A DNA stretch of 64,000 nucleotides from positions 5,130,516 to 5,194,515 of the forward strand of contig CM024175.1 of NCBI GenBank assembly GCA_013433145.1, read 5' to 3'. Positions within the stretch are counted from its first letter, which is position 1, and the number at the start of each line of letters is the position of its first letter. This DNA is from Ascaris suum (Eukaryota; Nematoda; Chromadorea; Rhabditida; Ascarididae). Under the pieces are notes generated by a model. That model made no database searches and had not been told where the DNA came from. It worked only from the letters and a program-made list of their open reading frames with translations. Positions 1 to 10,639 of the stretch are shown piece by piece. The translations under genes and the position numbers were made by a program.

Positions 1-212
1 TGCGATCACTATAGCAACGAGGCACCTAGTTTGAACGTTCGTCGTAATAAAATTGCACTCATTGCAACGAAAAACTGTTTTCTAATGTGTTCATCAATTT
101 TTTCGAAGTATTCGACTCGTTTTTTGGTCTCCACAAGAATTATAGTACGTTCGAGTGAACAACGATAATCAATATTCATTAAAAGAAAAGGGAGATGAAG
201 TAATTCTTATCC

Positions 213-263
213 AGCATACAAACATACACATACAAACCCCTAAATATGCCTACATACACATCA
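213..263 (+). repeat. CA-rich degenerate microsatellite
   Basis: A run of imperfect ACATA/ACACA units within AT-rich DNA. It is a simple-sequence tract with no sign of coding function. Confidence 0.7.
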
Positions 264-1222
264 GCGTTGTTTTGCAATATACATAACAAAATATGGCATA
301 GCTAATCGTCGGTACTTTCACCTCCTCAGAGTGCACTATAACGATCACATAAAGTGGTGCTTCAAAAAGATGCAACGCATGGGTTTCGCCGTCATACTTC
401 GATCGCATTCAGTAATATACTCAAATAAGCAAAAGTGGGAAAAATGTGTCATTTATGTTTTGCAGCGACCACATCGCGAATCATTTCAATGCATTGAAAG
501 CTTATAAAAATAAACTCATCCTCAATATAATGTAAAGGGATTGCGGCTCACTTGAAATAATTTATGGAACGATGGCATAACAGCTAAACGGCGTCAAATA
601 ATATAGTATATTACCCTACAGAGCGGTCATATCATAATTCTTCGACAGTGAATCACTCTGCTATTAAGTCGGTGAAAAAAATATATGACCAACTAAATGA
701 AGACCACAGTAGGTGAGCTGCAATGTTTTGAGAGACAATCGTATTAGGGCGCGTGTTATTTTGTTGAAAATTTTTATCGCCGACGTGGTGGAATTTATAA
801 CGCCACTGTGAGATTTTATCGTGAAGCAATAAAAAAACCACCATATTGAAGAGGTGTGCCAGTGAAGTTCACATAATATGTGCTTTTGCACTTTGCTCAC
901 CACGTCCATAGTTTCTTAAGTTATAAGTAATAAAATATGCGGAATAATGCCGTAAATTTAGCCAATCCGGACATTCATAGAAATCCTCCATAAAAAATAC
1001 TCGTGTTCTTAATGAGATACCAACGTAAGATGAAATGAAAACAGGTGTGAAATGCAAGCAAAATTTTCAGCTCCCCTATGAACGACTACAGCCTTGCTCG
1101 AAGTTGATGGATCAACGTTAGTTAAGATTCAATAAGTTGGGCTACGGTGTGCGTTATATCCACCAATTTTTGCAGCTCCAAATTCAGCGGTTATCGAGCT
1201 GTCAGTTTTGGTCGTGCTTGAA

Positions 1223-1270
1223 GACATACATGCAAACACATCCACGCGCATACACAGACAAACACACGCA
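1223..1270 (+). repeat. CA-rich degenerate microsatellite
   Basis: Alternating purine-pyrimidine ACACA/ACGCA units. It has the same character as the tracts at 213, 29451 and (as TG) 24181. Confidence 0.7.
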
Positions 1271-2091
1271 ATCATCTATTCGTGCATACATCACATAAAT
1301 TGCACAGCTAGCAGTTATACTGCAATGAAGTTGTGATCGTCTAGTAATGCCTTCTAAGTGAGGATATTCGCAGTAAATATCGAAAAACATTATGCATAAA
1401 TGCTTTAAAAGCGCATAAAAATGCGCTAAGGATATGAAACTGTGAAAAACAAAGAGTTTATAAAAGGACTGAAATATCTAAGAGTAAGCTCGATCATGAA
1501 TAGTTGGTCTCATTTTGATGGGAACGCTAAATGCTGAGGATGACCAACATATTCGAATTGAATTCGATGTGAACGCAATGTAAGGGATTTCTAAACGACG
1601 AATTACGAAGTTTTTGACAATAAAAGTAAGTGCAGTGATGCAAACTACACACTGAAGTTTATTCTAAACGTGTTGTCAATGAAGTACTCAATATGTCATA
1701 TAATCCGCAATTGCTTTTTGATCATCATCGAAAAAAACGGATCAATACAAAATTGTGCGAAAGTATTTCAGGATGATAAATCATATTGAAGTTTAACATA
1801 TAAATCCACTGAACACATCCGGTAGGCAAATCGTTTAAAACTGAAATCAATATTTGCATTTCCCAAGATTTACTTCTTTCTATTATGTATATTCGGATGA
1901 ATGAACCGGTCGTTAAATTAACATAAATTATTGCACATCAAATGAGAATAGCGAATGAGCTGGCGCGATATGCGTTTTTTTTTGTAGAGATGCTCAACAG
2001 GGCAACAAGTTTCACAAATAAACAGTGCTGCTCAGTTTAGTTCGAAAAAAATTACGGTGAACGTTGACAATCGATCGGACCCGAAAAACGA

Positions 2092-2155
2092 ATCGTCAGT
2101 AGTCGTAGAAATAAAAATTTCAGTGATTGCTGCGTATCGTCAGTAGTCGTAGAAA
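2092..2155 (+). repeat. 20-bp direct repeat pair
   Basis: The 20-mer ATCGTCAGTAGTCGTAGAAA is present exactly at 2092-2111 and again at 2136-2155, 44 bp apart. Exact 20-bp copies this close are unlikely by chance and suggest a local duplication. The copies lie inside a 137-codon minus-strand frame (2052-2465) that is cysteine-rich and hydrophobic but lacks an ATG start and splice support. Confidence 0.9.
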
Positions 2156-2486
2156 AAAGTTGGCATAGTGGACAACGTATTACATATATTATACTCAAAG
2201 AATTGCCTAAATGCATCTCTAGTTGAAAAGTTCTCCGACAAGCAGACACAAATATGCAAACGCACAGATAGCAGGTTACCACTATGTTTTGCAATTTAAA
2301 AAATTTGCACGAGCGCATAAATACTGTGTGCTGCTTTGAAGAGAACACTTGCAGAGACCTGCAAGAAGAACATAAAATGAATGCTGCTGTCACAACGATG
2401 TGGTGTCTATGTTTCGAACAACACGCGCATAGCAAATAAGATAATACTGCCGGGCGATGTCGCAAAACACCAAGTAAACGAATAGT

Positions 2487-2510
2487 GGGGGAAGGGGGGT
2501 TGGGAAGGGG
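2487..2510 (+). other. G-quadruplex motif
   Basis: Four G-runs of 5, 6, 3 and 4 bases are separated by two-base loops (AA, TT, AA). This meets the usual G3+N1-7 criterion with very short loops and stands out in an AT-rich setting. It lies about 45 bp upstream of a TTTCAG site and about 120 bp upstream of an ATG frame in strong initiation context. Confidence 0.85.
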
Positions 2511-2627
2511 AGCTTATGATACCTGCAATCAATGTCTTGCCCTCGTTCCCTTTCAGACCCAAAAACAATGTTCTAGCAAAAAGGGAACACAGAAAGTACG
2601 GTAGTCAGCAACCGACTAAGATCAAAC

Positions 2628-2819
2628 ATGGATGGCATCTGGCAGGATGCTACTGCCAAGCAAGAATGGTCGGTAGATCATGAATGGCGTGCGGCCTTCC
2701 CAAATTACATTGCCGGGGACCCAAGTCTGAAAGTTAGACTGTCGAGAAGAAAAGGAAAACAGCGAGGTGGTCGTGTCGGTCATATTTTAGGGGCTGCCAG
2801 CATTACCGACACTCTGTAA
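2628..2819 (+). CDS. Hypothetical 63-aa reading frame
   Basis: It starts at an ATG in favourable context (AAACATGG: A at -3, G at +4) and ends at TAA. The predicted peptide is soluble. Its first part is tryptophan-rich (MDGIWQ, EWSVDHEW) and it has a basic stretch (SRRKGKQR) near residue 40. There is no signal peptide or membrane segment. The frame stays open upstream back to a TAG at 2574-2576. No homologue is recognised. It could be a short peptide gene, a first exon, or part of the decayed coding block around it. Confidence 0.25.
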   Translation: MDGIWQDATAKQEWSVDHEWRAAFPNYIAGDPSLKVRLSRRKGKQRGGRVGHILGAASITDTL

Positions 2820-3200
2820 AATACGACAGACGGATCCTTTAGTCGTGATCGCCCCTCTTTGTTCAGCCTCAGGCTGATCCACATATATATATTTTGCCCT
2901 CTAGCTCCCTCTCGTTCGTCATCTACCGGCTGCTTCCAGATCTTCACGGAGAACGGACCTATCGTATCGCTGGTATTTTATGGAATATTGGACAGACACA
3001 TTGTACATGATGTCAGAACTCTTCGTAGGTGCCTTAGGAAGTCATCGCTTTTATGCTGAAATTGGATCGGAATCGACCGAAAAAACGGTCACAAAACGCG
3101 ATTCTACAAAACGCCTTTGCGATATCGGCCTAAAAGATGCCTTAAAATGCCAACGTGAAACCATGCTACTATAAACTTGTCCATCTCATATCAGTTTCAG

Positions 3201-3399
3201 AACCATACTGTTGAGTGACTCGAACCAACCGATAAAACGAATAAGCATAACCAATTCAACAGCGTTGCAGGTCCAAGAAGTGATTCAATCACCTTTGTCT
3301 TTGCAAACAATTATCGGCCTAATGAAAGAGTGGTGGGAGAATCCTGCAGGTTTTCAGCAAGTGGTGCCTAATATGTATAAAAGTAGACAACAGCCCTGA
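3201..3399 (+). CDS. Candidate terminal exon
   Basis: Opens directly after a TTTCAG acceptor-like site (AG at 3199-3200) and runs 66 codons to TGA. The predicted segment is mixed alpha/beta in character and ends PNMYKSRQQP. The required phase is one leading base and then ACC ATA. No matching upstream donor was fixed, so the join is unproven. Family unknown. Confidence 0.22.
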
Positions 3400-4190
3400 T
3401 ATTTCACGTAGAGGTGTAATATGAAAATGTGAAATGCATTCTTAACTGCCCATGAAATGCGAAGAGTGGAAAATTCTAGAGGTTCCCTTGCGTAAATTGG
3501 CGTCAATCTCCCGCTGATCTGAGAGCGGCGCTATAGAAGAAAAAAGCAAGAAAAATTTATTGTTGCTTGGAGAAAATCGAAAATAAATTGAAAAATTTGA
3601 GAAAATAATGCATCTTTCAACATTCTTAGTGACAATATTACCCGAGGAAAATAGGGGAACATCTTTCGAGGCATATTAAAAAAACAGTGAGTTTAACGTT
3701 CTTTGTAAAAGCTGCACATGAACTGAGCTAATTCGGTAAATTGAAACTATTATTACTGGACTGATTGATGTGCTCCTATGGAACTAAACTCAGTATAACG
3801 CTAAAAATTCCACTCGATTCAGCGGAATAGGAAAACGGAATTAAATTATCATTTAACACGTCTTCAGTAATGCCCATCAGTGAAACAGTGAGCCAAAATT
3901 TTCGCCCATGGTTTTTGCATTTTCCTCCGCCCACTAGATTAGTTTTCATAGAAACGTGGTTTGTAGAAACAAACTTGCAACGATATAATGAAATATTACA
4001 CGGGGAAAGGTGAGCAGCTAGGTCTCTCCCTCCCCGTCATCCGTCAAAGAACTATAGGGTTGATTAAGCCGCAAGCGTTGACACCAGTACGTTGGAAATG
4101 TAACGCCTACATGCCGACGTGAAGGCTCCGGAGCTGAATAATTACCGTAAGAAACAGCTCATCGGTTTTGGGTAATGGGGGATATATCAC
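3400..4190. other. No gene seen
   Basis: AT-rich DNA with frequent stops in all frames. The sequence becomes GC- and CpG-richer after about 4010, leading into the next patch. Confidence 0.5.
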
Positions 4191-4191
4191 G

Positions 4192-4351
4192 ATGAACACC
4201 CTACCTGACGATGACCAACAGCATCACCGTTTCAATGGGCATATGGCATCACCACACCAACGGATGCCGTCTGAATGCAAGCGCCAGTCGCGTAAACAAT
4301 GAAACATTCGTAACGCACAACACAACAAATACGCACTCCCCTATTCTATAG
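4192..4351 (+). CDS. Two overlapping short ATG frames, CpG-richer patch
   Basis: An ATG at 4192 (A at -3) opens 36 codons to 4302, giving a hydrophilic MNTLPDDDQQ-type start. A second ATG at 4211 opens 46 codons to 4351 in another frame. A weak donor-like CGC|GTAAAC lies near the end of the first frame, so it could be a first coding exon. The surrounding 4.0-4.6 kb has more CpG than its neighbours and contains a CT-rich tract (4366-4388) and GAGA-rich sequence (4418-4455), features sometimes seen at animal promoters. No homologue recognised; the evidence is contextual only. Confidence 0.18.
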
Positions 4352-4359
4352 CACAAATG

Positions 4360-4620
4360 TTCTTGTTCTCGTTTCTCTCTCTTTTCCGAAACTAGCGCCA
4401 GCCGATGCCCGAGCAGAGTGAGTGCGAGAGAGACCGTTGCCGATAGAGACAGACAGCCGACATGAGTGCAATTGCGCTCAGTGCAGCCTGAAGAGAGGGC
4501 AAACGCAGGCGGGTAAAGACAACATTTCTTTAGTGTGCAAAAACAAACACTGCTGCAGTAGCGATGCGGTTTGCGACCAATACGAGCAGGATGCGTGAAA
4601 CCTTCGGGAATACCAGAAAG
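4360..4620. promoter_or_regulatory. Possible GAGA-rich regulatory patch
   Basis: CT-rich then GAGA-rich sequence with raised CpG, unlike the AT-rich DNA on either side. It could be a promoter or 5' leader. No TATA box or initiator is convincing and orientation is unknown. Confidence 0.15.
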
Positions 4621-5267
4621 CTAGTTTAGTACGAATGTTGTAACTCCTTTATTCGATAACTTCCAGGATCTTGGAAAATCGAGGATCAAAGAAATGCACT
4701 TCGAATTCCTGTAACGATGAGAGTCAATTGAAAAGTCATATCCTTCATGCTATTCAATTTACCTATAAAGGTGCGCTAAACAGGAACCAAAGCAAGGCAA
4801 TTAGCCGCATGTGAAAACAAATAGGGAACCGAAACGTCAGAAAGTATCATAAGCTATAACGTGTATAACATTTCCATCTGTTCTTTAAGCACTCTATAAA
4901 CATGCTTAATCATCACAGTGATATTAACAATAAAACACCACAAATAATGAGTAATCGACAGTAAAGTTAACCAGACATCAAATAGTTGTTTTTTTGAGAT
5001 GAATACGCCAGTAAACGCAATACTGTTAGAATGTGTAGGTGCTTAGAAGAAAACAGCAGCATCTAAGGACACAACGGGACGTTAAAGACAAATGAGGCCG
5101 TCTGACGAAGCAATTTTTTGTTTTCGTAAATTTTTTGCCAGTTGTCTTCGAAGCGTGAAGGATGCCGTATGCTATGAGGATGATTCTGAATGTTTCATGT
5201 GAGCGCTTTTCAAAAGTGCAACGGTGTCAAACGGTCGTAGCATAAGATTTGAGCTTGCTGACACAAA

Positions 5268-5462
5268 ATGAAAATCGAATGCCGACAATCGTCGGAAGCC
5301 GGAAGGAACAGCGCCACGTTCACAAGCATACCATTCACGCTTATCGCTCTTTTCAGCTGTGTCTACGGGCACCATATATTTGCTGGAATAGTGCGAAACA
5401 TTGAGTGCACAGAAAACAGCACTCGAAAACTCGAAAAGCACCATGCGGATGTTCATTTGTGA
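5268..5462 (+). CDS. Hypothetical 64-aa peptide with one hydrophobic segment
   Basis: It starts at an ATG with A at -3 and ends at TGA. The predicted peptide has a polar N-terminus, one hydrophobic stretch at about residues 20-41 (IPFTLIALFSCVYGHHIFAG) and a basic/acidic C-terminus. The layout would suit a small single-pass membrane peptide. No homologue is recognised. A frame of this length is expected several times by chance in 64 kb, so this is a weak call. Confidence 0.17.
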   Translation: MKIECRQSSEAGRNSATFTSIPFTLIALFSCVYGHHIFAGIVRNIECTENSTRKLEKHHADVHL

Positions 5463-5469
5463 ACAGCAG

Positions 5470-7720
5470 GAGAGGGCATAATGTTATGCGTTGAAGAGTT
5501 TGCTGCAAAGTTATAAGGTAGTATATAAAGTAACTAATGCTAAAAAACTTATCGGCAGAATTACATGATTTTAAACGTCTACACGTTAAGTGCACGCTCT
5601 AAACACTAAACTCTCAAGGGCACACAACGACAGCAGCAGTCTTCGTCAACAGCACATCTGCAGCTTTTCTCCTTTGGTTCTTTTTTTTGCGAATGTTTGG
5701 TGGCTGAGGTGTAATTTCTGTTAAAACTACTGCGACAATCCTCTTGTCTACTTCTTTCATTCAGCTTCTCCATTTGGCGGACACTTGTATCGTCTCACCT
5801 AAATACGCATCTGCTTTCGACTTCCGAACGTGTACGAGCATTAAGAATGCATTCTTTAATGCTGACATCTTCGTATATGAATCTATGCAATATACGTGTG
5901 GTTTCATTATTGCGAAGAAAAACATAAAAATACTTTCATTGGTGAAAAAATTGCAAAATTCTAATAGCAGATGACAGCATAAGTTGATTTTAATTTCAAA
6001 AATGATACATCACTTTCACTGAATAGAGTGCGAAATGAAATGCGCATATGCTTCCAGAAAAAGAATGAGATATGAGCGACAATTTTGACGTTCAAACGGC
6101 AATAAACCATAGAACAATTTATTAGTGGATTAGTGCTCTACTTCTTTATGATTCATGAGATGCAGCGCTACTTACTTAAGCTATAGTTTAAATCATTAGC
6201 AGCTCTTTTCCGCAGTATCGAAATCTGCTTCCGATCTTTGGAAAACTGCACATTTGAAAAGCTATTGAATGCTTCAGTACATAAACCAACAAAAACGAAG
6301 CGAGTTCAAATCTCAACATTTACACTTGATGTGTTCGGTTCACTCGCGAATGTGCAACTTCACAAAAAAAAAAACAAAAAATCATCAACTCTTCTCATCA
6401 GCCACTAAAAATGAAGGAGTGATTATGCCGCTTGTTTTCGTCATTATTTGTAAATGTTTCGACGATCGGCCAAAATTCAATTTATTTCAATATAATTCAA
6501 CGCTATTTTATTGAACAAAACGATTGAATAAACAAAAGAAGCGTGTGTGAGAATCAAATGGTTGCATTTCACTCGCATAAATGCACTGATTTGAACAATA
6601 CACCATTTTCATACCTTTCAATCTGCACTCTTTCAATCACATCTCCATATTCTCATTTTCTGACTCTATGAAAATTTTCGCAACTTGATTTTTGAAGCTA
6701 ATCGTTGAAAAAAAAAGTCAGTGAGAAATTGAGACTCGGTCCATATGAGGAGAAATTTCAGAATTCACAAGTAGCCTACCGGATAAAATCGATTTACGAC
6801 TCAGTCGCTAATTTGCACTTCTTCAAATGATCGCTTGCCGGGCACTCGTTGGGATGGAGTTTTATGCTCAAATCTACATGCGCGCATTGCACATTAGCAC
6901 TGCTTATGCACATTGCAGAAGGCGCGAATTTCATTACGAAAATTAGCAGCACATCATATGTTTGAATGCAAAACAAATTCTTGTCACTAAATATTACTCT
7001 GCGATGGGAAATTATCACACCTTTTGAACGGGAAAATAGAGCACCCCAGTAGCCAGTTTTGAGTAGAAAAAAGTGCACGTTTCCGAAGAATTTACTTTTC
7101 CGTAGTGACATGAAGGCTGAAGAGAGTCTCGTTGCTTTTTATGCTTGGTGATAGGTGTTAATGTTCTACGCATTCTTTAAGAAACAACGATTGTTTTTCG
7201 AAAAGTTTGGCAACTATGTATTATTCGGCAGTGAGAAGAGGTCGTGGAAAATTTGATGCTCGCTATGCGTTATAAGTTCAATTATTCCATTGCTTTTGAT
7301 TACTTTGAAAAGTGCTTTTCTGCTTTTAAATGCACAATGAATGAGACGGCGTTAAAGAGCCGAGAACCAGTAAGACCACGAAACAATGTTTTTTGAGATA
7401 ATTTGGTGTTATTTGTTTCTAAAGAGAAGCTTAGAGCGAAAGAGAATCAGCAGTGCAACAAATAAGGCATAAAACTGTCAGGTAAACGTCCCAAACATCA
7501 AAGCAGCTTCCTCCTTCGCCGCTGTGCCATAAGCATTCTTATACAATGTTTTTTTCTGCTCTCGTGAGTGTGCTTGATTTTGCCAAACAGTGAAAATTTG
7601 ATGGCATTTGAGTGCAGATGGCATATTGCCATCGCTGGGGCAACACACTAGTTGATTTTATAGCGTCTCATCAATCGCTGTCATCGCTTCTTTTTCGTGA
7701 TTTTTGCGTTCAAATGAACG
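5470..7720. other. Gene-poor AT-rich DNA
   Basis: Several 60-105 codon frames exist on both strands. None has an ATG start in good context together with splice signals. No repeats or RNA genes seen. Confidence 0.5.
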
Positions 7721-7723
7721 AAA

Positions 7724-8038
7724 GTGAAATTTTCTATTGGGGAAAAAAATGAAAAACATTGCCCTGCACACGAAACAAACAAGAAGTATTTGATAAGAAA
7801 TTTTTCATGTTCGTGGAAAGTATTGTCGCCTAACAAAAATACCTCTTATTGTAATATGCTCGACTGCTGTCTACCATGGGTGCCACTAGCACTTATAAAG
7901 GAACGTGTCAAAAAAGTATATTCACTCTTCGAACACTTCAGTGGAAATGCTCTAAAGGGACGCTTTGCATGGTTCACTAATAAACATCCATTTCGCAAAA
8001 ACATTGGACGATATTTGCCACAAACCTCCGTTGAGTGA
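7724..8038 (+). CDS. Hypothetical 104-codon open segment
   Basis: An open segment without an ATG at its start; the first internal ATG gives MLDCCLPWVP from about residue 45. The later part is charged and aromatic-rich (VKKVYSLFEHF, RFAWFTNKHPF) and ends at TGA. No acceptor site was found at its upstream edge. It is longer than typical chance frames here, but no family is recognised. Confidence 0.15.
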   Translation: MKFSIGEKNEKHCPAHETNKKYLIRNFSCSWKVLSPNKNTSYCNMLDCCLPWVPLALIKERVKKVYSLFEHFSGNALKGRFAWFTNKHPFRKNIGRYLPQTSVE

Positions 8039-8039
8039 T

Positions 8040-10570
8040 ATTCAAGAATGTTGGTATATGCTTAGAAATTTGCATATGTTTATTAGCAACGCAGCAATTC
8101 TATGCGCTAAAAATCTGACGTGCATTATTTTGCTGAGTCTTTTGACATGGGGAATAGGTATTTTTAATTGTATACTGTGTTTGTGAAAAGAGGCCTTTCA
8201 TTTTGACGACTGGGTTAATGAAGCGAAACGTTGAGTCATCATCGCTGATATTATTCGGTGGAATATTTCGTCTCTGAATTGTGTGACGAATCAAAGAAAC
8301 GAGTTGGAGCATAAGTTAACGTCACAAAACTCCATAAGGGACAACGAGCGTTCTCTTGTGACAATCGTCATTGCACTCAATCTTCGTAACAGTGAATCAG
8401 TTCATCATTAAACTGATAGATGAAGGGAATGTGCCGACAGCTCAACGCTTCAGATGGGCAATCTCAACTGCTATCGTCAAATTACGCGTACAAAGAACAT
8501 TGGCTACTTAATTAAGACTATGAAAGATGTCTGCAAATTTTACTCTAAGTTCACTGGAGGTTGCCACGTAAATTGTTTCGGAAACAGAATATTGATTAGT
8601 TCACGGAAATGTCTGAAGTAATCAAACGTGAATTGTCTGCGAAACTACGACGTCGAAAATGCACTTTAGTTTTGATGGATTTTGTGTAATGAATGCCATC
8701 ACGGTTGTGCCAATAACGCATTCTCGAAATCCTTTCGTTATTTTTTACGCTTTCGCTTCATTTTGGAACCTCCTGAATAAACGTAAACATAGTAACATCA
8801 TTTCACGTCAATCCAGGCTAAGGGTAAACGCAGGGCTAACCACAAGCATAAATGCAGGGAAAATGAATAGATAGGAACTCGATGGAGGAGGATAAGAGAG
8901 GGGAGAGATAGCAAGATGGAAGAAAAGAATTGGCTAATGCATTGGATAAGAGGCTATGACAGAAATCTCGTTAGCGCTTTAAAGTACACATCAAAGTGAA
9001 AAATAAGTGAATAATAAATAATAGCACAAACATCAGGGATACTTCCGAGAGGTGGAGGAATTTCCGAGTAATATTTTATCATCGAAGAGAATAGTCAGCG
9101 AAAGCTCAACTTCAACGACACATCACAACACCGTGATTAATGCTTCGATTTAACCTAACTACGGATATCATTTCGCTTACCCAAAAAGCGCAACTTTCCT
9201 TCCATTGTGAAACGTCTTTTCCTGATCTCCTTACTTTCCCTCTCTCATATTCTCTCTTCATCTCGTTTTCGCTCTCTTCCCTCTTCGATGACTCTCCTGA
9301 ATCATATTATTTTAAGCATCTCTATGCATTAAAATAGAATAAGCTTGGGAATTTCTTTGCCATCAAAGTCTTCGTTCGCACTCAGAGACCGTCAGACAGC
9401 CGCTAAAAGGTTTTGAAAGCAAGCACAGAGCTATCAAAATGAATATTACAACAGTTCATATTCCCTTCTAGATTAAGATTTGTCGCAAACTAGGAAAGGG
9501 AAGAGAAGAAGCTGAATAGTTGGCTCACATTTGAAAGCACAAAGGTTCAATGATCATTTTAAGTGCACGAATACTACGCTACTGCCATCCCGATTTAGGA
9601 ATACATCCACGATGAACCGCCTGTTGAGATTTTCTGCAGTGGGACTGAGCAGTTTCTAACCCAGCAGAGGCGGCCGCTGAAAAAGGGGTCGGAGTATTCT
9701 CGTCTCGTCAACCCAATGGGAAACGCATGGGAGGAGAAGAACAGGGCGTTGGCAAGGTGTCCCCACATCTGTAGAGGTCTCCACAGTCGCAAATATTGTT
9801 CACACCTCTTCATAGAAACCAATATGCTTGAAAATTTCGACAGTTCACCAACAACTCGATGCACCACTCTCATTTCCTATCGCACAACGTGGATTAAACT
9901 TCGGCTCGTTCCTTAGCATGCGATACGTTTGAATGTGCAGATGAGCAGCAGCGCTTTCAACAATGGCCTGGGTAGCTTTACATGGTTTTCCGTCAGAAAT
10001 ACAGTAAGGAACACATGAAAATCCTCCTCCATATGCACTTCGAGTTTTGACTTTAGCGACAACGAGGAAGCTTCAGCTCCGGCATGCTAAGCTCATTTTC
10101 TTTCCTCCGAGAACAAATGAATGCAAACTTCAAGCCAGCTTTCATTCCGCTGCCTGCAAATGTATCGTTTGCTGAGCGCAACACAACGTTTATTGTAAGC
10201 ACCTTTATCGCATGTCATTACAGATAACATTTGGCAATCTGAAATGTTCACCAAAAACTTTGATATTCCACTGTGAACAATGTCGTATGTTTATTAAATC
10301 GGCTTCGTGCTAATAACATCATCCATTCTACGTGAAATACAATCACGTTGTTAACAAAAAGAACGCATATGTGTGAAGGTGAAGCGGGAAGCGAGGCGAA
10401 AAATATGTACTTTTTTGAAGAGACGTCTATTCAAAATGTTTGGCATATGAGAAAACTAGTAGATGCCCAGTACTCACGCACCCACACCTTACACTTTTTC
10501 AAGTACATTTTCTACTCCTCAATAAACACATTTCTGCATCCCTGATAAGTTAGCAAGAGCTTCATGCAGA
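8040..10570. other. Gene-poor DNA
   Basis: Purine-rich sequence lies near 8880-8940 and a GC-richer stretch near 9600-9900 carries overlapping frames on both strands (92 aa minus, 66 aa plus). Neither frame is supported by splice or start signals. Confidence 0.45.
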
Positions 10571-10578
10571 ACTTTCAG

Positions 10579-10630
10579 CAGTACTCAACGGTTATTGCCA
10601 CTCCCTAAAGGCTTCTAGAAAGGAGAGCAG
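10579..10630 (+). CDS. Candidate 52-bp internal exon
   Basis: Bounded by a CTTTCAG acceptor (AG at 10577-10578) and a strong CAG|GTGAGC donor. One frame is open across it, reading VLNGYCHSLKASRKES. Both splice signals match the animal consensus. The segment is too short for family assignment and no neighbouring exon was linked. Confidence 0.17.
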
Positions 10631-10639
10631 GTGAGCCGA

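Larger units (their letters stand above)
1..2080. other. Gene-poor AT-rich DNA
   Basis: Short reading frames only, none with a good start or paired splice signals. It holds CA-rich imperfect repeats near 213-263 and 1223-1270 and a hairpin of about 7 bp near 1400. Nothing else recognised. Confidence 0.6.
2557..3399 (+). other. Coding-like block of unknown identity
   Basis: Three successive open segments lie on one strand in a patch GC-richer than its surroundings: about 80 codons (2577-2819), 90 codons (2905-3174) and 66 codons (3201-3399). Two TTTCAG acceptor-like sites end at 2556 and 3200. The last segment starts right after the second site and contains a tryptophan pair in MKEWWENP. The segments are in different frames, which could mean short introns or frameshifts in a decayed gene or transposon. 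I do not recognise the family. A protein-level search would decide between gene, pseudogene and chance. Confidence 0.3.

Noticed and set aside
3205..3235. Reverse-complement T-loop-like word (GGTTCGAGTC on the minus strand)
   Set aside because: No five-base T-stem can be formed around it and no other tRNA arms are present.
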